Shown here in pieces: positions 48,380-60,590 of a DNA stretch of 64,000 nt. Both the position numbers and the translations under genes were made by a program. The stretch spans positions 62,001-126,000 of the forward strand of contig NZ_MTQD01000008.1 in NCBI RefSeq assembly GCF_001974875.1, given 5' to 3'. Source of the DNA: Pseudoalteromonas sp. EB27. Its GTDB lineage: Bacteria > Pseudomonadota > Gammaproteobacteria > Enterobacterales > Alteromonadaceae. Below the pieces are notes generated by a model. That model did not search any database. It was given only the letters and a program-made list of their open reading frames with translations, and was not told the origin of the DNA. How positions within the stretch are numbered: the first letter of the stretch is position 1; each line of letters begins with the position of its first letter.

Positions 48380-49504
48380 TTAAGTTAAAGAAAGGTCAAT
48401 ATCGAATACGTTTGCAGCTTCTTCAGCAAATGATGATTGCTGATCCTGCTCGGTATCAATCAGATTCAATGCACCAGGATAAATAGTGACGTTAGTTACA
48501 TCTGCAAGCATTTTTGATGTGCGTACTTTTGTCCATGGGTATGCAAGCCCTAAAGAAAATACAATAGCCAACATATTAGTGAGTAATAAAACTGCGAAAG
48601 GAATTGGTTTTAGCTCTGATTTAAATGTAGCAACGCCTTCAAAATGGCTGTTATCAAAAATGTGATTACGAATAGCGGCGTGCCATACAGCTGAAACAAT
48701 AGCAATCATCAGCACGTAGGCAATAGTCATAAATATAGGAAGCATAACCATAGCTGCAGAGTTTTCTAAATTTTGTTGATTTTCAATATCTATTAAATTG
48801 AGGCCAAATAATCCTAAAATCCCCATAAATACCACCATAGTGATAGAGCTCACTACAAAGCAAATAAGCGCTGTTAGGTAATAGGTTTCGCCTTTTAGAT
48901 TTACAGTAAGTGGTTTGTCACCGTAACTAATGTTGCTATGGATATAGCTATCAATACGTTTTATAACATAAGGCATTAATAAATAAAGTGTAAATACGCT
49001 GGCAATAGGTAAAAGTATAAAGTTAACAAAAGCTTCGCCATAACTGCCTTTAAAAGCAAAGCGAACATTACGATGGCGCGTCATACGTAGATTAAAACGT
49101 AAACCTTGGTTAATAATCCATGGCATTAAAAAGATAAAACCAATCGCAATAAACAGGCCTAGTATAGGCATAAAGCTGATAGAGAATGTGTAAATAAAAA
49201 ACACAATAACCGCTAAAATCCGGCCTTTTAAAATTTGTATTGGCGTTGCTAGATAGTCAAAGCTATGTCCATCTATACGAGTATGGCCGTAGAAGTATCG
49301 GTGTGTACGTACTTTAGCCCACGCTGAGTATATGCCGAGAGTAATAACACTAAGTAATATATTTACAATCCAAATGCCAAAAAACTCACCACCTTTACCG
49401 CTAAATTGCACTTTACCGCTAAAAATTGGTTCAGCGGGTTCATTTACTGGAGGGTTTGTTTTAGGGGGAGTAGGGTGTATTGATTCCATTAAAATTATAT
49501 CCAT
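48380..49504 (-). CDS. YjgN family (DUF898) membrane protein
   Basis: 374 residues (an ATG at 49489 is a second choice). About eight hydrophobic segments and two copies of the DUF898 hallmark: FFGIWIVNILLSVITLGIYSAWAKVRTHRYFYGHT in the first half and SLGLAYPWTKVRTSKML in the second. Function unknown. It is regularly found next to an M48 peptidase, as here. Confidence 0.88.
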   Translation of the reverse strand: MDIILMESIHPTPPKTNPPVNEPAEPIFSGKVQFSGKGGEFFGIWIVNILLSVITLGIYSAWAKVRTHRYFYGHTRIDGHSFDYLATPIQILKGRILAVIVFFIYTFSISFMPILGLFIAIGFIFLMPWIINQGLRFNLRMTRHRNVRFAFKGSYGEAFVNFILLPIASVFTLYLLMPYVIKRIDSYIHSNISYGDKPLTVNLKGETYYLTALICFVVSSITMVVFMGILGLFGLNLIDIENQQNLENSAAMVMLPIFMTIAYVLMIAIVSAVWHAAIRNHIFDNSHFEGVATFKSELKPIPFAVLLLTNMLAIVFSLGLAYPWTKVRTSKMLADVTNVTIYPGALNLIDTEQDQQSSFAEEAANVFDIDLSLT

Positions 49505-49723
49505 GTTGTTTTTTTGTTAATTTACCTAAATTTGGTGCAAAATTCAATGTTTATAATTACACCACAGTTTTGCAAGTGGCTGATTAAAAGACTATAAGTA
49601 ATACCAGTAGGCTTAAAACTGTGTGGCTATTAATTTTAAATTAAGCACAAAATTAATATAATCAGTTATCTGCTTTATCGCACTCTACTTTTAACCGTTT
49701 TTAAACACGTATGGACTTTTATT

Positions 49724-49927
49724 ATGCTGCAAGCTGTTGTTTTAGGCGGGGTAGAGTTTAGCCCTTTGATTATTTACTTTCCTATCGCTTTTATTTTAAC
49801 AGCCATTACACGTTTTATATTACATCGTTTAGATTGGCACGACCGTATTTGGAAGGTGGCTTGGTTTGAGGTGTCTTTATTTATTTGTTATTTGGCCTTA
49901 ACCGTTTACCTACTCAGTGGAAGATAA
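49724..49927 (+). CDS. DUF1656 family small membrane protein (AaeX-like)
   Basis: 67 residues with two hydrophobic segments and the FSPLIIYFP and WHDRIWKVAWFEVSLF segments of DUF1656. It precedes a HlyD adaptor and a FUSC protein with 5 and 10 base gaps, the standard aaeXAB layout. The 219 bases upstream of it hold no gene I can identify. Confidence 0.88.
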   Translation: MLQAVVLGGVEFSPLIIYFPIAFILTAITRFILHRLDWHDRIWKVAWFEVSLFICYLALTVYLLSGR

Positions 49928-49932
49928 ATTAG

Positions 49933-50793
49933 ATGACAAAATATCTACGTACACTTTTAACCATAATCGTTGTTATAGCCGCTGTATTTGCTGGACGATG
50001 GGTATGGACTGATTACATGCATACTCCTTGGACTCGAGACGGCCGTATTCGAGCTGAAGTAGTCACCGTTTCGCCCGATGTGTCGGGATGGGTAACTGGG
50101 CTAAACATTAAAGATGGTCAAAATATAAAAAAAGGTGACTTACTTTTTAGTGTTGACAACAAACGCTACCAAGCGGCACTTGATAGGAGTAAAGCGACTA
50201 CTGAAAATGCTTTATACACCTGGGAGTTGGCAAAACATAAACTAGAGCGCCGAAAAGGTTTAAACACTCAGCAAGCAATTAGTGAAGAAGGGCTTGAGTC
50301 AACACGCATTAATTCAAAAATAGCAAAAGCCAATTATGAACTTGCAAAAACAGATCAAGCTATAGCTCAACTTAACTTTGATAGAACAAAAGTGTATGCC
50401 CCCGTTAGTGGGCAAATTATTAATTTAAACTTACGCCAAGGTAATTACGTAGCTCAAGGCACATCAGTATTTGCCATTGTAAAATCAGGCTCGTTTTACG
50501 TTACGGGTTACTTTGAAGAAACTAAAATCCCTTTAATACATGATAATCAAAAAGCTAAAATATCACTGTTAAGCGGTGGCAAGGCTTTAACCGGCCATGT
50601 GATTAGTGTGGGTAAAGCTATTGCAAATACAAACACACAAAGTAATACACAACTTTTACCCGTGGTGCAGCAAACATTTAATTGGGTGCGTTTATCTCAG
50701 CGAATTCCTGTTGATATAAAGCTAGATTCGGTGCCAGAGGATATACAACTTAGCGCCGGAATGACCGCCACAATACATCTAAATACTCAATAG
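49933..50793 (+). CDS. HlyD family periplasmic adaptor (AaeA-like)
   Basis: 286 residues. An N-terminal membrane anchor (about 8-26), then biotinyl-lipoyl half-motifs (VSPDVSGWVTGLNIKDGQNIKKGDLLF and VYAPVSGQIINLNLRQGNYV) flanking a short coiled-coil hairpin (about 75-150), then a beta-barrel domain. Adaptors of this set link a FUSC pump to an outer-membrane channel, usually TolC, which is not encoded here. Confidence 0.93.
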   Translation: MTKYLRTLLTIIVVIAAVFAGRWVWTDYMHTPWTRDGRIRAEVVTVSPDVSGWVTGLNIKDGQNIKKGDLLFSVDNKRYQAALDRSKATTENALYTWELAKHKLERRKGLNTQQAISEEGLESTRINSKIAKANYELAKTDQAIAQLNFDRTKVYAPVSGQIINLNLRQGNYVAQGTSVFAIVKSGSFYVTGYFEETKIPLIHDNQKAKISLLSGGKALTGHVISVGKAIANTNTQSNTQLLPVVQQTFNWVRLSQRIPVDIKLDSVPEDIQLSAGMTATIHLNTQ

Positions 50794-50803
50794 GGAGAAT
50801 GCT

Positions 50804-52840
50804 TTGGGTGATGTATTGAGGAATTTGTTTTTTCCTAAAAAACAGGCAATTATTTTTGCGGTTAAGGGCGTTATTGCGATGGTAATGGCGCTGACTATTG
50901 CTATGTCGCTTAATCTTGATAGACCTTATTGGGCGCTAGTATCAGCTATATTTTTGCAATTACGCCCACAAAGCGGACTCGTTATTGAAAAAGCAATATG
51001 CCAAATAATAGGCACCATAATAGGTGGTTTATTTGGCATACTGCTTTTAACCCAGTTAATTCTTTACCCTTATTTAGCGTTAAGTGCACTTGCTTTATGG
51101 TTAGGGGTAAACTCTGCGTTATCGGCAATGGTGCGCCAAGCAAACTTTATTTATGCATTTGCTATGGCAGGGGTCACCGCCGCTATTATCGTACTTTTAG
51201 TTATGGTTACACCAGCAATGGTGAGCAGTCAAAGTATATTTGATATTGCTCAGGCGCGAGTAAGCGAAATAGTGATTGGGTCGATTTGTGCGGGCATTGT
51301 TAGCCATTTATTTTGGCCAGTAAAAGTTAAACATTTACTGCAAGCACAAGCACGGTCGGTTATAAATCAAACTTTAGATTATTTAGTAACGGAACTTGAT
51401 TCTAAAGGATCGCACGAAAATCGCCATCACCAAATAGATGGCATTATGGCAACGTTAGGGTCTATAAATGAAGACTGTAGCGCAGTGAGGTACGAAGGAC
51501 CGAAAGGCCCCGGACGCTCGCGTGCGGCAAATCAATTGTCGCAAAAAGTACTTTCTTTACTGGCTTCAATTCAAATAATTGGTCGCCTACAACGAAACCA
51601 CTCAGACCTCATTACTCCTACATTAGACAAATTAATAAGTAAACTTAAAAACGTATTCGCACAAATTAAAGAATCTGACGATTTTGATTACTGCGCCGAG
51701 CAGATTAAAGCCCTGCGCAAAGAGCTAACCGACTATAGAGCAAATACGGTGTGTGATTCGCCATTTGAATCTCACATGCTCAATGTGAGCATGGAAGTGG
51801 CTAACGATTTAACAATTTTACTGCGGGCTTACAGAGCTTTAGAACAACGCGATAAAACATTGTTAAATGCACCTAGTATGCTTACATATCGCGACCCATT
51901 GGCTGGCATTATAGTAGGGTTTAGAACTGCTTTGGTCTTTTCTATCGGCGCATTTATTTGGGTTAATACAGGGTCTTCAGCTGCATTATTAATAATGATT
52001 TTACCGGTGATTTTTTCGATAATGTTAGCGCGAATACCGTTAGCTATTTTGCAGGTGGTAATAAAACGTTTATTGGCAGGTATAATTGTTGCTACTTTTG
52101 TGACTGTTTTTTATGCGCTAAATTTACTGTCGCAAAGTGGTGGGCAACTAGAAATATTATTACTTGTATTAGCGGGTCCGTATTTTCTTGGTTTACTGCT
52201 TTTAGCTGAGCAACAAACATTGCCATACGGCTTAGGGTTTTGTATTCCATTTACTATTTTGGTTAGACCCAGCACGGATATGAGCCTAGCGTTTTCAATT
52301 GATTATACATTGAGCTCTGCAATCGCTATTTTTGCTGGCGTGAGTATTTTATTTTGGATTTTTCAGTTATTTACCGGCCCCAGTGTTCAGTTACTTGTTC
52401 ATCGTGTTTTTAAAGCAACTTACAAAGATTTACTCGAAATAAATACTCATCAAACTCCTACTATTTGGTATAACCGCCGCATGGCAGATAGATTAATACG
52501 CTTAACTAATTATGATCAGGGCTCACACACACGGGCCATTACTGACCTTGCATTAACAGGTTTAAACTTAGGGCATGCTTCAATACGATTAAACTCAATT
52601 TGCGAGAACCTTGCTGGTGGTACCACACTCAAATATTTAAATGAGTGGCAACGCACGTTGGCTAGTGCATTTATGTTGGCAACCAAAGGCAAGTTTGATG
52701 AAAACTTTAAGCAAGCATCTGATAATCTTTATAACGAATTAGCAGCAACCGTTGATGATTCAAACCAATTAGAAGCAATTAAAGGTATGTTTATTCGTAT
52801 TAACCTGACCTTTGAAAGAAGCGCCAGCAAGATTAATTAG
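50804..52840 (+). CDS. FUSC family inner-membrane efflux protein (AaeB-like)
   Basis: 678 residues from a TTG with AGGGAG upstream. Two hydrophobic blocks (about 20-180 and 365-520) of about five to six segments each are separated by a soluble domain, as in AaeB. The first block has RPYWALVSAIFLQLRPQSG. In E. coli AaeAB exports aromatic carboxylic acids. The LysR regulator aaeR is absent here. Substrate is therefore not predicted. Confidence 0.92.
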   Translation: MGDVLRNLFFPKKQAIIFAVKGVIAMVMALTIAMSLNLDRPYWALVSAIFLQLRPQSGLVIEKAICQIIGTIIGGLFGILLLTQLILYPYLALSALALWLGVNSALSAMVRQANFIYAFAMAGVTAAIIVLLVMVTPAMVSSQSIFDIAQARVSEIVIGSICAGIVSHLFWPVKVKHLLQAQARSVINQTLDYLVTELDSKGSHENRHHQIDGIMATLGSINEDCSAVRYEGPKGPGRSRAANQLSQKVLSLLASIQIIGRLQRNHSDLITPTLDKLISKLKNVFAQIKESDDFDYCAEQIKALRKELTDYRANTVCDSPFESHMLNVSMEVANDLTILLRAYRALEQRDKTLLNAPSMLTYRDPLAGIIVGFRTALVFSIGAFIWVNTGSSAALLIMILPVIFSIMLARIPLAILQVVIKRLLAGIIVATFVTVFYALNLLSQSGGQLEILLLVLAGPYFLGLLLLAEQQTLPYGLGFCIPFTILVRPSTDMSLAFSIDYTLSSAIAIFAGVSILFWIFQLFTGPSVQLLVHRVFKATYKDLLEINTHQTPTIWYNRRMADRLIRLTNYDQGSHTRAITDLALTGLNLGHASIRLNSICENLAGGTTLKYLNEWQRTLASAFMLATKGKFDENFKQASDNLYNELAATVDDSNQLEAIKGMFIRINLTFERSASKIN

Positions 52841-52916
52841 CCTCACCCGCTGCTTTTCGAGTTCAGAAGTTATAACTAAATCTGTTATACTTGCTAGATA
52901 ATTTTATGGGGCTGTT

Positions 52917-53648
52917 ATGATTTCAAAAAACCAACTCAAACTTATTCGCCAACTTGGCCAAAAAAAGTACCGAAAGCAATATAATCAATACCTTGTACAG
53001 GGTGAAAAAAACGTACTTGAGTTATTAAACAGCCCATTAAATGCGGTTAATATTTTTGCTACAAACGAATTTATAAATGCGTACCAAGGTGAGTATCAGC
53101 ACGCTAATTTTATTGAAGCGGATGAAGAAGTCCTCACTAAAGCCAGCACGCTAGTTAGCAATAATGCAGCCATTGCTATAGTTGATATGCCAAATGCAGA
53201 GCTACCTAAAGCAAGTGGCTTAATACTCGCGCTTGATGGCGTATCAGACCCTGGTAACTTAGGCACAATAATTAGAGTGGCAGACTGGTACGGTATTAAA
53301 CATATAGTAACTAGCACCGACAGCGCTGACGCTTACAACCCTAAAACAATTAGCGCCACAATGGGCTCATTTGTAAGGGTATCGGTAAGCCAAGTAGATT
53401 TACCTGATTACTTACGCTCTTTAAAGTTACCTGTTTACGGTGCTTTTTTAGATGGAAAAAGTGTACATAAAACCCAATTTACGGGCTCAGGCGTTTTACT
53501 AATGGGCAGTGAATCGCATGGAATACGCGAGCAGTGTGCAAAATTAGTGAGCGACAAAATAACCATACCTGCTTTTGGCGGTGCAGAGTCGCTAAATGTG
53601 GCAATGGCCACCGGTATTATTTTAGATAACTTTAAACGACAAGCTTAA
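52917..53648 (+). CDS. SpoU/TrmH-family RNA 2'-O-methyltransferase
   Basis: 243 residues. The SPOUT knot motifs are clear: LALDGVSDPGNLGTIIR (motif 1), VLLMGSESHGI (motif 2) and FGGAESLNVAMATGIIL (motif 3). An N-terminal substrate-binding extension (about 1-75) includes KKYRKQYNQYLVQGEKNV, typical of the YsgA/RlmB-like rRNA subgroup. The target nucleotide is not determinable. Confidence 0.9.
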   Translation: MISKNQLKLIRQLGQKKYRKQYNQYLVQGEKNVLELLNSPLNAVNIFATNEFINAYQGEYQHANFIEADEEVLTKASTLVSNNAAIAIVDMPNAELPKASGLILALDGVSDPGNLGTIIRVADWYGIKHIVTSTDSADAYNPKTISATMGSFVRVSVSQVDLPDYLRSLKLPVYGAFLDGKSVHKTQFTGSGVLLMGSESHGIREQCAKLVSDKITIPAFGGAESLNVAMATGIILDNFKRQA

Positions 53649-53716
53649 TCTATTAGTAAATTATGGGTTAAATTGTTTATGACAAATAACAATAATAAAT
53701 TGGTAATAACAATCAG

Positions 53717-56700
53717 ATGCGCTTAAGCACTATTAAATTAGCGGGCTTTAAATCGTTTGTAGAGCCCACTAAAATTCCATTTCCTGATCAAATGACGTGT
53801 GTTGTAGGCCCTAATGGCTGTGGCAAATCTAACGTTATTGATGCAGTGCGATGGGTGCTAGGTGAAAGCTCTGCTAAAAATCTGCGTGGCGATGCCATGA
53901 CCGACGTTATTTTTAATGGTTCAACTAATCGAAAAGCCATATCGCAAGCCTCTGTAGAGCTTGTTTTTGATAACGATAAAGGTAGCCCTTCAAATACATT
54001 TGCCGACAGAAACCAAATTGCCATTAAGCGTCTAGTAACGCGTGACGGTCAGTCACTGTATTTTTTAAACGGTAGTAAATGTCGTAAGCGCGATATTACC
54101 GATATATTTTTAGGTACCGGTCTTGGTCCGCGAAGTTACGCGATTATTGAACAAGGCATGATCTCGCGCTTAATAGAAAGTAAACCACAAGAATTACGCG
54201 TATTTTTAGAAGAAGCCGCTGGCGTTTCTAAATACAAAGAGCGCCGCCGCGAAACACAAACACGTATTAAAAGCACGCGCGAAAATCTTGAACGTTTGTT
54301 AGATGTGCGTAAAGAGCTGCAAAGTCAGTTAGATAAATTGGCTGTGCAGTCGGTTGATGCAAAAAAATACCGCGTATTAAAAGCACAAGAACGCACTCTA
54401 AAAGGTCAGATTGCGGTTCTAAAATGGCAAAAGTTACATCAGCAGCAACTTGAAAAAAGCGCCCAAATTAAAAAACTGAACGACCAAGTTTCGTTTTTTA
54501 AAACCGCTAACTCAGGGCATGACGATGTACTTGCAAGCTTAGAAGGTCAAGTACAAGCTCAGCAAGACAAATTAAGCGATGCACAGCATCAGCAACATGT
54601 AATACACACCGAGCTTACCCGCGCTGAGCAACAACAAATAAATGTAAAGCAACAAACTCAAACGCTTAAACAAAATTTAATTAAATTACAGCAGCGCCAA
54701 ACTCATAGTACTGAGATTAAAACGCAGCAGCAGATTGTGTGTGAACAACTAAATGAAACCCTGCAAGAAGCAAGTGAAAACGCTTTAATGTGCGAAGAGC
54801 AAGTTAGGACGTTAACACATGAGCTTGAGGACTTATTAGCGCTGAAACTGCGCCACAATACACACTGGCAAACTTTGTGTGAGCAACAGCAACAACTTAA
54901 GAATAATGCACAACTGCATAGCAGTCACATCAAACAAACTCAGCAGCAAATAAGCCACGTTAACGAGCAAATTGATCAGTCAAATGCGCAGCTTACTGAC
55001 TTACAAAGTAGTGATGTAGAGCAACAATTAACAGAGCAAAAACAGCAAACACAAACATTAACTCAAGAACTTGCCGCTAAACAAACAGCGCACACGCAGT
55101 GCAGTGCTAAGCTTGAATTACAAAATGAGCTTGTTAATAACTCACAGAAGCAATATTCGACGCTTACTCAAACAATAAACGAGTTAAAAGCCAGTATAAC
55201 GGGGCTTAAAAGTACATTAGGGCTTGATGAAGAAAGTGAAAGTACTCATGGTTTGTTTAATCAGCTAAGTGTTAAAGAAGGCTTTGAGCCCTTAATAGAG
55301 CAAGCACTTAAATCGCTAGAGCACTTAAATGTAAGTGAGCAGCAAGCTGATAATAGTGTGTGGCCAATGAGTGGTAAGCACATTGCTGAAAATAGCTTAT
55401 CGGCACTCATAACAAGCGGTGTTTATCCAGAACATTTAACGCGTATTGCTTATAGCGAGAGCGGTGATTTAACGCTCTTAAACGATGCTTTTTATACAGC
55501 CATTATGGATAAAAACGGTGCTTTATATGGTCGTAACTGGCATGTAAGTGCTGATCGAAATGCAGAAAACTCATTGCTTTTAAAACATAAGCAATTGCAG
55601 GATAAAGCTCAGCAGTTAACCAATACCGAGGATGAGCTAAAACAAGTAACGCGTACTCGTGATGAACATACAGCCGAGCAAGTAAAGTTAATTAACGACC
55701 AAAACGAGCTTAAAGAAGCCATACATGAGCTTGCGCAAAATATAGCAGTAGCCGGTACTCGCAGTGATATGCTTAAACAGCAAGTAGCGCACTTTAAGCT
55801 GCAACTAGAAAAGCTACAGCAACAAAAACAGCAATTAACTACTGTGCTTTTGCAATTAAATACCGTGCTTGATGAGCAAACAGAGCAATTTGAAGTGTTA
55901 AATGAGCAGCAACTCAACTTAACGGATGAGGTAGACACTGCTAATAGCCTGCGCTCACAAAGTGATAAAAGTTATAGCGAAGCATTAAGCATGCTTGAGC
56001 AATATAAAACGCAAGCGCATAAGGCAACGCTCTCAGAGCAAAAGGCACGCAGTGAATGGCAGTTAAGCCAAACCAAATTGAGCCATGCAGAGCAGGAGCA
56101 CATTAGTGCATCTGAAGGTGCGCAAGAACTACTTAATGAAATAGAAGAGCTGCTTATACCAGAGCAAGAACTGGACGATAAAATAACGCAGCTTTTAGCG
56201 CAACATCAAAAAGGTGAGCAGGCGCTGATATTACTACAAAAAGAATTAGCTCAGGCTAAAGAAAGCTTAAATGCCAAACAGGCAAGCCTTAAAAGTTCGC
56301 AAAGCGAGCTGGCTGGCTTGCAAGAGCAGCATCAAAAGTTAACAATTGAAGAGCAAAGCTTGCTAATAAAAGCGCAAGTTGCGCTCGAGCCATTAGAAGA
56401 ATTGAAACAAAGCTTAAAAGCAATACTTGATGAATTACCAGATTCATTGAATTTAAGTGCGGCGCAAAATCAGTTAACCGGATTCACTAATCAGTTAAAT
56501 AAATTAGGTGCAGTAAACTTAGCGGCAATAGAAGAGTTTGATTTAGCCAAAGCTCGTAGTGATTATCTTGATAATCAATTAGATGATTTAACAAAAGCGT
56601 TAAGTACCCTTGAAGGTGCAATTCGTAAAATTGATATTGAAACCAAAACACGCTTTAAAGCGACGTTCGATCAAGTTAACGAAGACTTCGCTGAACTATT

Positions 56701-57118
56701 TCCTAAAGTTTTTGGTGGTGGTAGTGCGTATTTAGAATTAACCAGTGACGATTTACTCGAAAGTGGTGTTAGTATAATGGCACGACCACCTGGTAAGAAA
56801 AATTCAACAATTCATTTGTTAAGTGGTGGAGAAAAAGCGCTGACCGCATTATCATTAGTGTTTTCTATATTCAGGCTCAATCCAGCTCCTTTCTGTATGC
56901 TGGACGAAGTAGATGCACCATTGGATGATGCCAACGTTGTGCGTTTTTGCCGTTTGGTTGAAGAAATGTCACAATCAGTGCAGTTTATTTATATTAGTCA
57001 TAATAAAATTGCGATGGAAATGGCAGGTAGATTAACAGGTGTTACTATGGCAGAACCTGGCGTATCGCGAATGGTTGCTGTAGATATAGAGCAAGCTGTG
57101 CAACTTGCACATGCATAA
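53717..57118 (+). CDS. smc: Chromosome segregation protein SMC
   Basis: 1133 residues, slightly short for SMC. The N-terminal head has GPNGCGKS at 31-38. Two long Gln/Lys/Glu-rich coiled coils (about 170-490 and 640-960) flank a reduced hinge (about 500-630). The C-terminal head carries the signature LLSGGEKALTALSLVFSIF and Walker B MLDEVDAPLDD. SMC condenses and helps segregate chromosomes, with ScpA and ScpB (not here). The Gln-rich composition of the arms is notable. zipA follows after about 75 bases. Confidence 0.95.
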   Translation: MRLSTIKLAGFKSFVEPTKIPFPDQMTCVVGPNGCGKSNVIDAVRWVLGESSAKNLRGDAMTDVIFNGSTNRKAISQASVELVFDNDKGSPSNTFADRNQIAIKRLVTRDGQSLYFLNGSKCRKRDITDIFLGTGLGPRSYAIIEQGMISRLIESKPQELRVFLEEAAGVSKYKERRRETQTRIKSTRENLERLLDVRKELQSQLDKLAVQSVDAKKYRVLKAQERTLKGQIAVLKWQKLHQQQLEKSAQIKKLNDQVSFFKTANSGHDDVLASLEGQVQAQQDKLSDAQHQQHVIHTELTRAEQQQINVKQQTQTLKQNLIKLQQRQTHSTEIKTQQQIVCEQLNETLQEASENALMCEEQVRTLTHELEDLLALKLRHNTHWQTLCEQQQQLKNNAQLHSSHIKQTQQQISHVNEQIDQSNAQLTDLQSSDVEQQLTEQKQQTQTLTQELAAKQTAHTQCSAKLELQNELVNNSQKQYSTLTQTINELKASITGLKSTLGLDEESESTHGLFNQLSVKEGFEPLIEQALKSLEHLNVSEQQADNSVWPMSGKHIAENSLSALITSGVYPEHLTRIAYSESGDLTLLNDAFYTAIMDKNGALYGRNWHVSADRNAENSLLLKHKQLQDKAQQLTNTEDELKQVTRTRDEHTAEQVKLINDQNELKEAIHELAQNIAVAGTRSDMLKQQVAHFKLQLEKLQQQKQQLTTVLLQLNTVLDEQTEQFEVLNEQQLNLTDEVDTANSLRSQSDKSYSEALSMLEQYKTQAHKATLSEQKARSEWQLSQTKLSHAEQEHISASEGAQELLNEIEELLIPEQELDDKITQLLAQHQKGEQALILLQKELAQAKESLNAKQASLKSSQSELAGLQEQHQKLTIEEQSLLIKAQVALEPLEELKQSLKAILDELPDSLNLSAAQNQLTGFTNQLNKLGAVNLAAIEEFDLAKARSDYLDNQLDDLTKALSTLEGAIRKIDIETKTRFKATFDQVNEDFAELFPKVFGGGSAYLELTSDDLLESGVSIMARPPGKKNSTIHLLSGGEKALTALSLVFSIFRLNPAPFCMLDEVDAPLDDANVVRFCRLVEEMSQSVQFIYISHNKIAMEMAGRLTGVTMAEPGVSRMVAVDIEQAVQLAHA

Positions 57119-57192
57119 ATTTTTATAACAAGTATATTAGTTTTTGATTAATATACAGGTTTTAGGCATATCAAATAATAAAAGGTGAGGGG

Positions 57193-57960
57193 ATGGCCGA
57201 ACAATTAAGATGGGTTTTAATCATTATCAGTGTAGTTGTCATTGGTGGTTTATTAATACATGGATTGTGGTCTGTTAGAAAAAAAGACCGCCCAGAAGTA
57301 TCTGATAACGAACGGGTTGAGCCATTACAAGAAAGCACATCAGCTTCATCTAAACCGTTTCGTACTGAGGCTGAGCCAACAGAGCCAATGCAAAACGAAC
57401 GTGATGAGCCACAATTTGGTGAGCTTAACTTTGATGCAAATGAGCCGCAAATTGATACAAGCGTGCCAGAAGTGCCGATTGAAGATGACCTAGAAATAGT
57501 GGATGACCAAGAAGAAAAAGAGCAAAGCGCTGAAGATGCACCAGCTCAAATGTCTGACTTTGTTATCGTACATATTCAAATGCCAGAAGAGCTTAGCATG
57601 CAGGGTAGTAAATTATTGCCAGCAGTTAATACTTTAGGTTTTAAATATTCTGAGGAAGGCTTTTTTAATCGCCACTTAGATCCTGCTGGCCAAGGCCCTG
57701 TTTTATTTAGATTAGTAAATATGTACAACCCAGGTACGTTTGATATTGATAATATGGAACAATTTAGTACCGCTGGAGTAAGCTTATTTATGACGTTACC
57801 GTGCGACGGCGATGGCCTAGCTGCATTTAATATGTTGCACAGCGCAGCTAAAAAGTTAGCGGATGAATTTGGTGCACAAATTTTAGATGCTGAGCGAAAT
57901 GAAATGACCGTAGATCGCGTAAGACAATATGTTGAGCAGGTCCGTTCTTTTTCAGCGTAA
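57193..57960 (+). CDS. zipA: Cell division protein ZipA
   Basis: 255 residues. An N-terminal hydrophobic segment (about 7-27) followed by a basic patch, an acidic Glu/Pro-rich linker (about 38-120) and a C-terminal FtsZ-binding domain (about 125-250, with FVIVHIQMP and GFKYSEEGFFNRH). ZipA tethers FtsZ to the inner membrane. It has a strong AGGTGAGG site. Location between smc and ligA is conserved in this bacterial group. Confidence 0.94.
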   Translation: MAEQLRWVLIIISVVVIGGLLIHGLWSVRKKDRPEVSDNERVEPLQESTSASSKPFRTEAEPTEPMQNERDEPQFGELNFDANEPQIDTSVPEVPIEDDLEIVDDQEEKEQSAEDAPAQMSDFVIVHIQMPEELSMQGSKLLPAVNTLGFKYSEEGFFNRHLDPAGQGPVLFRLVNMYNPGTFDIDNMEQFSTAGVSLFMTLPCDGDGLAAFNMLHSAAKKLADEFGAQILDAERNEMTVDRVRQYVEQVRSFSA

Positions 57961-57983
57961 ATAACGCACACATTATATTTTTA

Positions 57984-58024
57984 TAAGCCACTGGACGGTG
58001 AATCGTCAAAGTGGCTTTTTTTAT
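57984..58024 (+). terminator. Intrinsic terminator after zipA
   Basis: AAGCCACT / AGTGGCTT outer stem with an inner GACG / CGTC stem and a following T-run, 17 bases before ligA. Confidence 0.8.
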
Positions 58025-58040
58025 GTTTATTGAGGTTTAA

Positions 58041-60059
<2,019 letters not shown>

Positions 60060-60069
60060 GAAAACGATA

Positions 60070-60588
60070 ATGAGCCGATATGGGCCAGAATACTGGGATA
60101 AGTACGGAAGTTATCGTACGCCTATTGCATTTCATTTAAGTGTGATTGTGCTTTTACGTGGCTATTTTATTTGGGTTATAGCGGCTTTAAGCCGCAGACC
60201 TGAACTGGATCTAATGTCTTTATTTTTTAAAAATAAAAATGATTTTTTTATCGCAATAGCAATTGGAAGCGTTGCGATAATACCGACTATTTTATTTTGC
60301 TTACGCAGGCCACGAGATTCACACAGTGCGAGCGACAGGTTAGCAAAAATATGGCGACATATGCGTTGGCCCCTTATTTTATGTGCCGTTGTTGATTTAA
60401 CATGGTTAAGTATTCAAGCTGCACATAGTCATTATCGGTTTTCATCTTTTTTAGCAGTACAAATGATGATTGTTTTATGGGTGCTGTGGTATTTGATGAA
60501 AAGCCGCTATTTAACTGTTTTCTTTAATGATTGGCCTGAGCCGACAGAAAAAGCATCAGAAGAAAAAAAGCGACTTAAAAAGGATTAG
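60070..60588 (+). CDS. DUF2919 family membrane protein
   Basis: 172 residues with four hydrophobic segments and the N-terminal YGPEYWDKYGSYRTPIAFHLSVIVLLRGY, the mark of DUF2919 (YfeZ-like). The C-terminus is basic. Role unknown. Starts 10 bases after ligA. Confidence 0.82.
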   Translation: MSRYGPEYWDKYGSYRTPIAFHLSVIVLLRGYFIWVIAALSRRPELDLMSLFFKNKNDFFIAIAIGSVAIIPTILFCLRRPRDSHSASDRLAKIWRHMRWPLILCAVVDLTWLSIQAAHSHYRFSSFLAVQMMIVLWVLWYLMKSRYLTVFFNDWPEPTEKASEEKKRLKKD

Positions 60589-60590
60589 TT

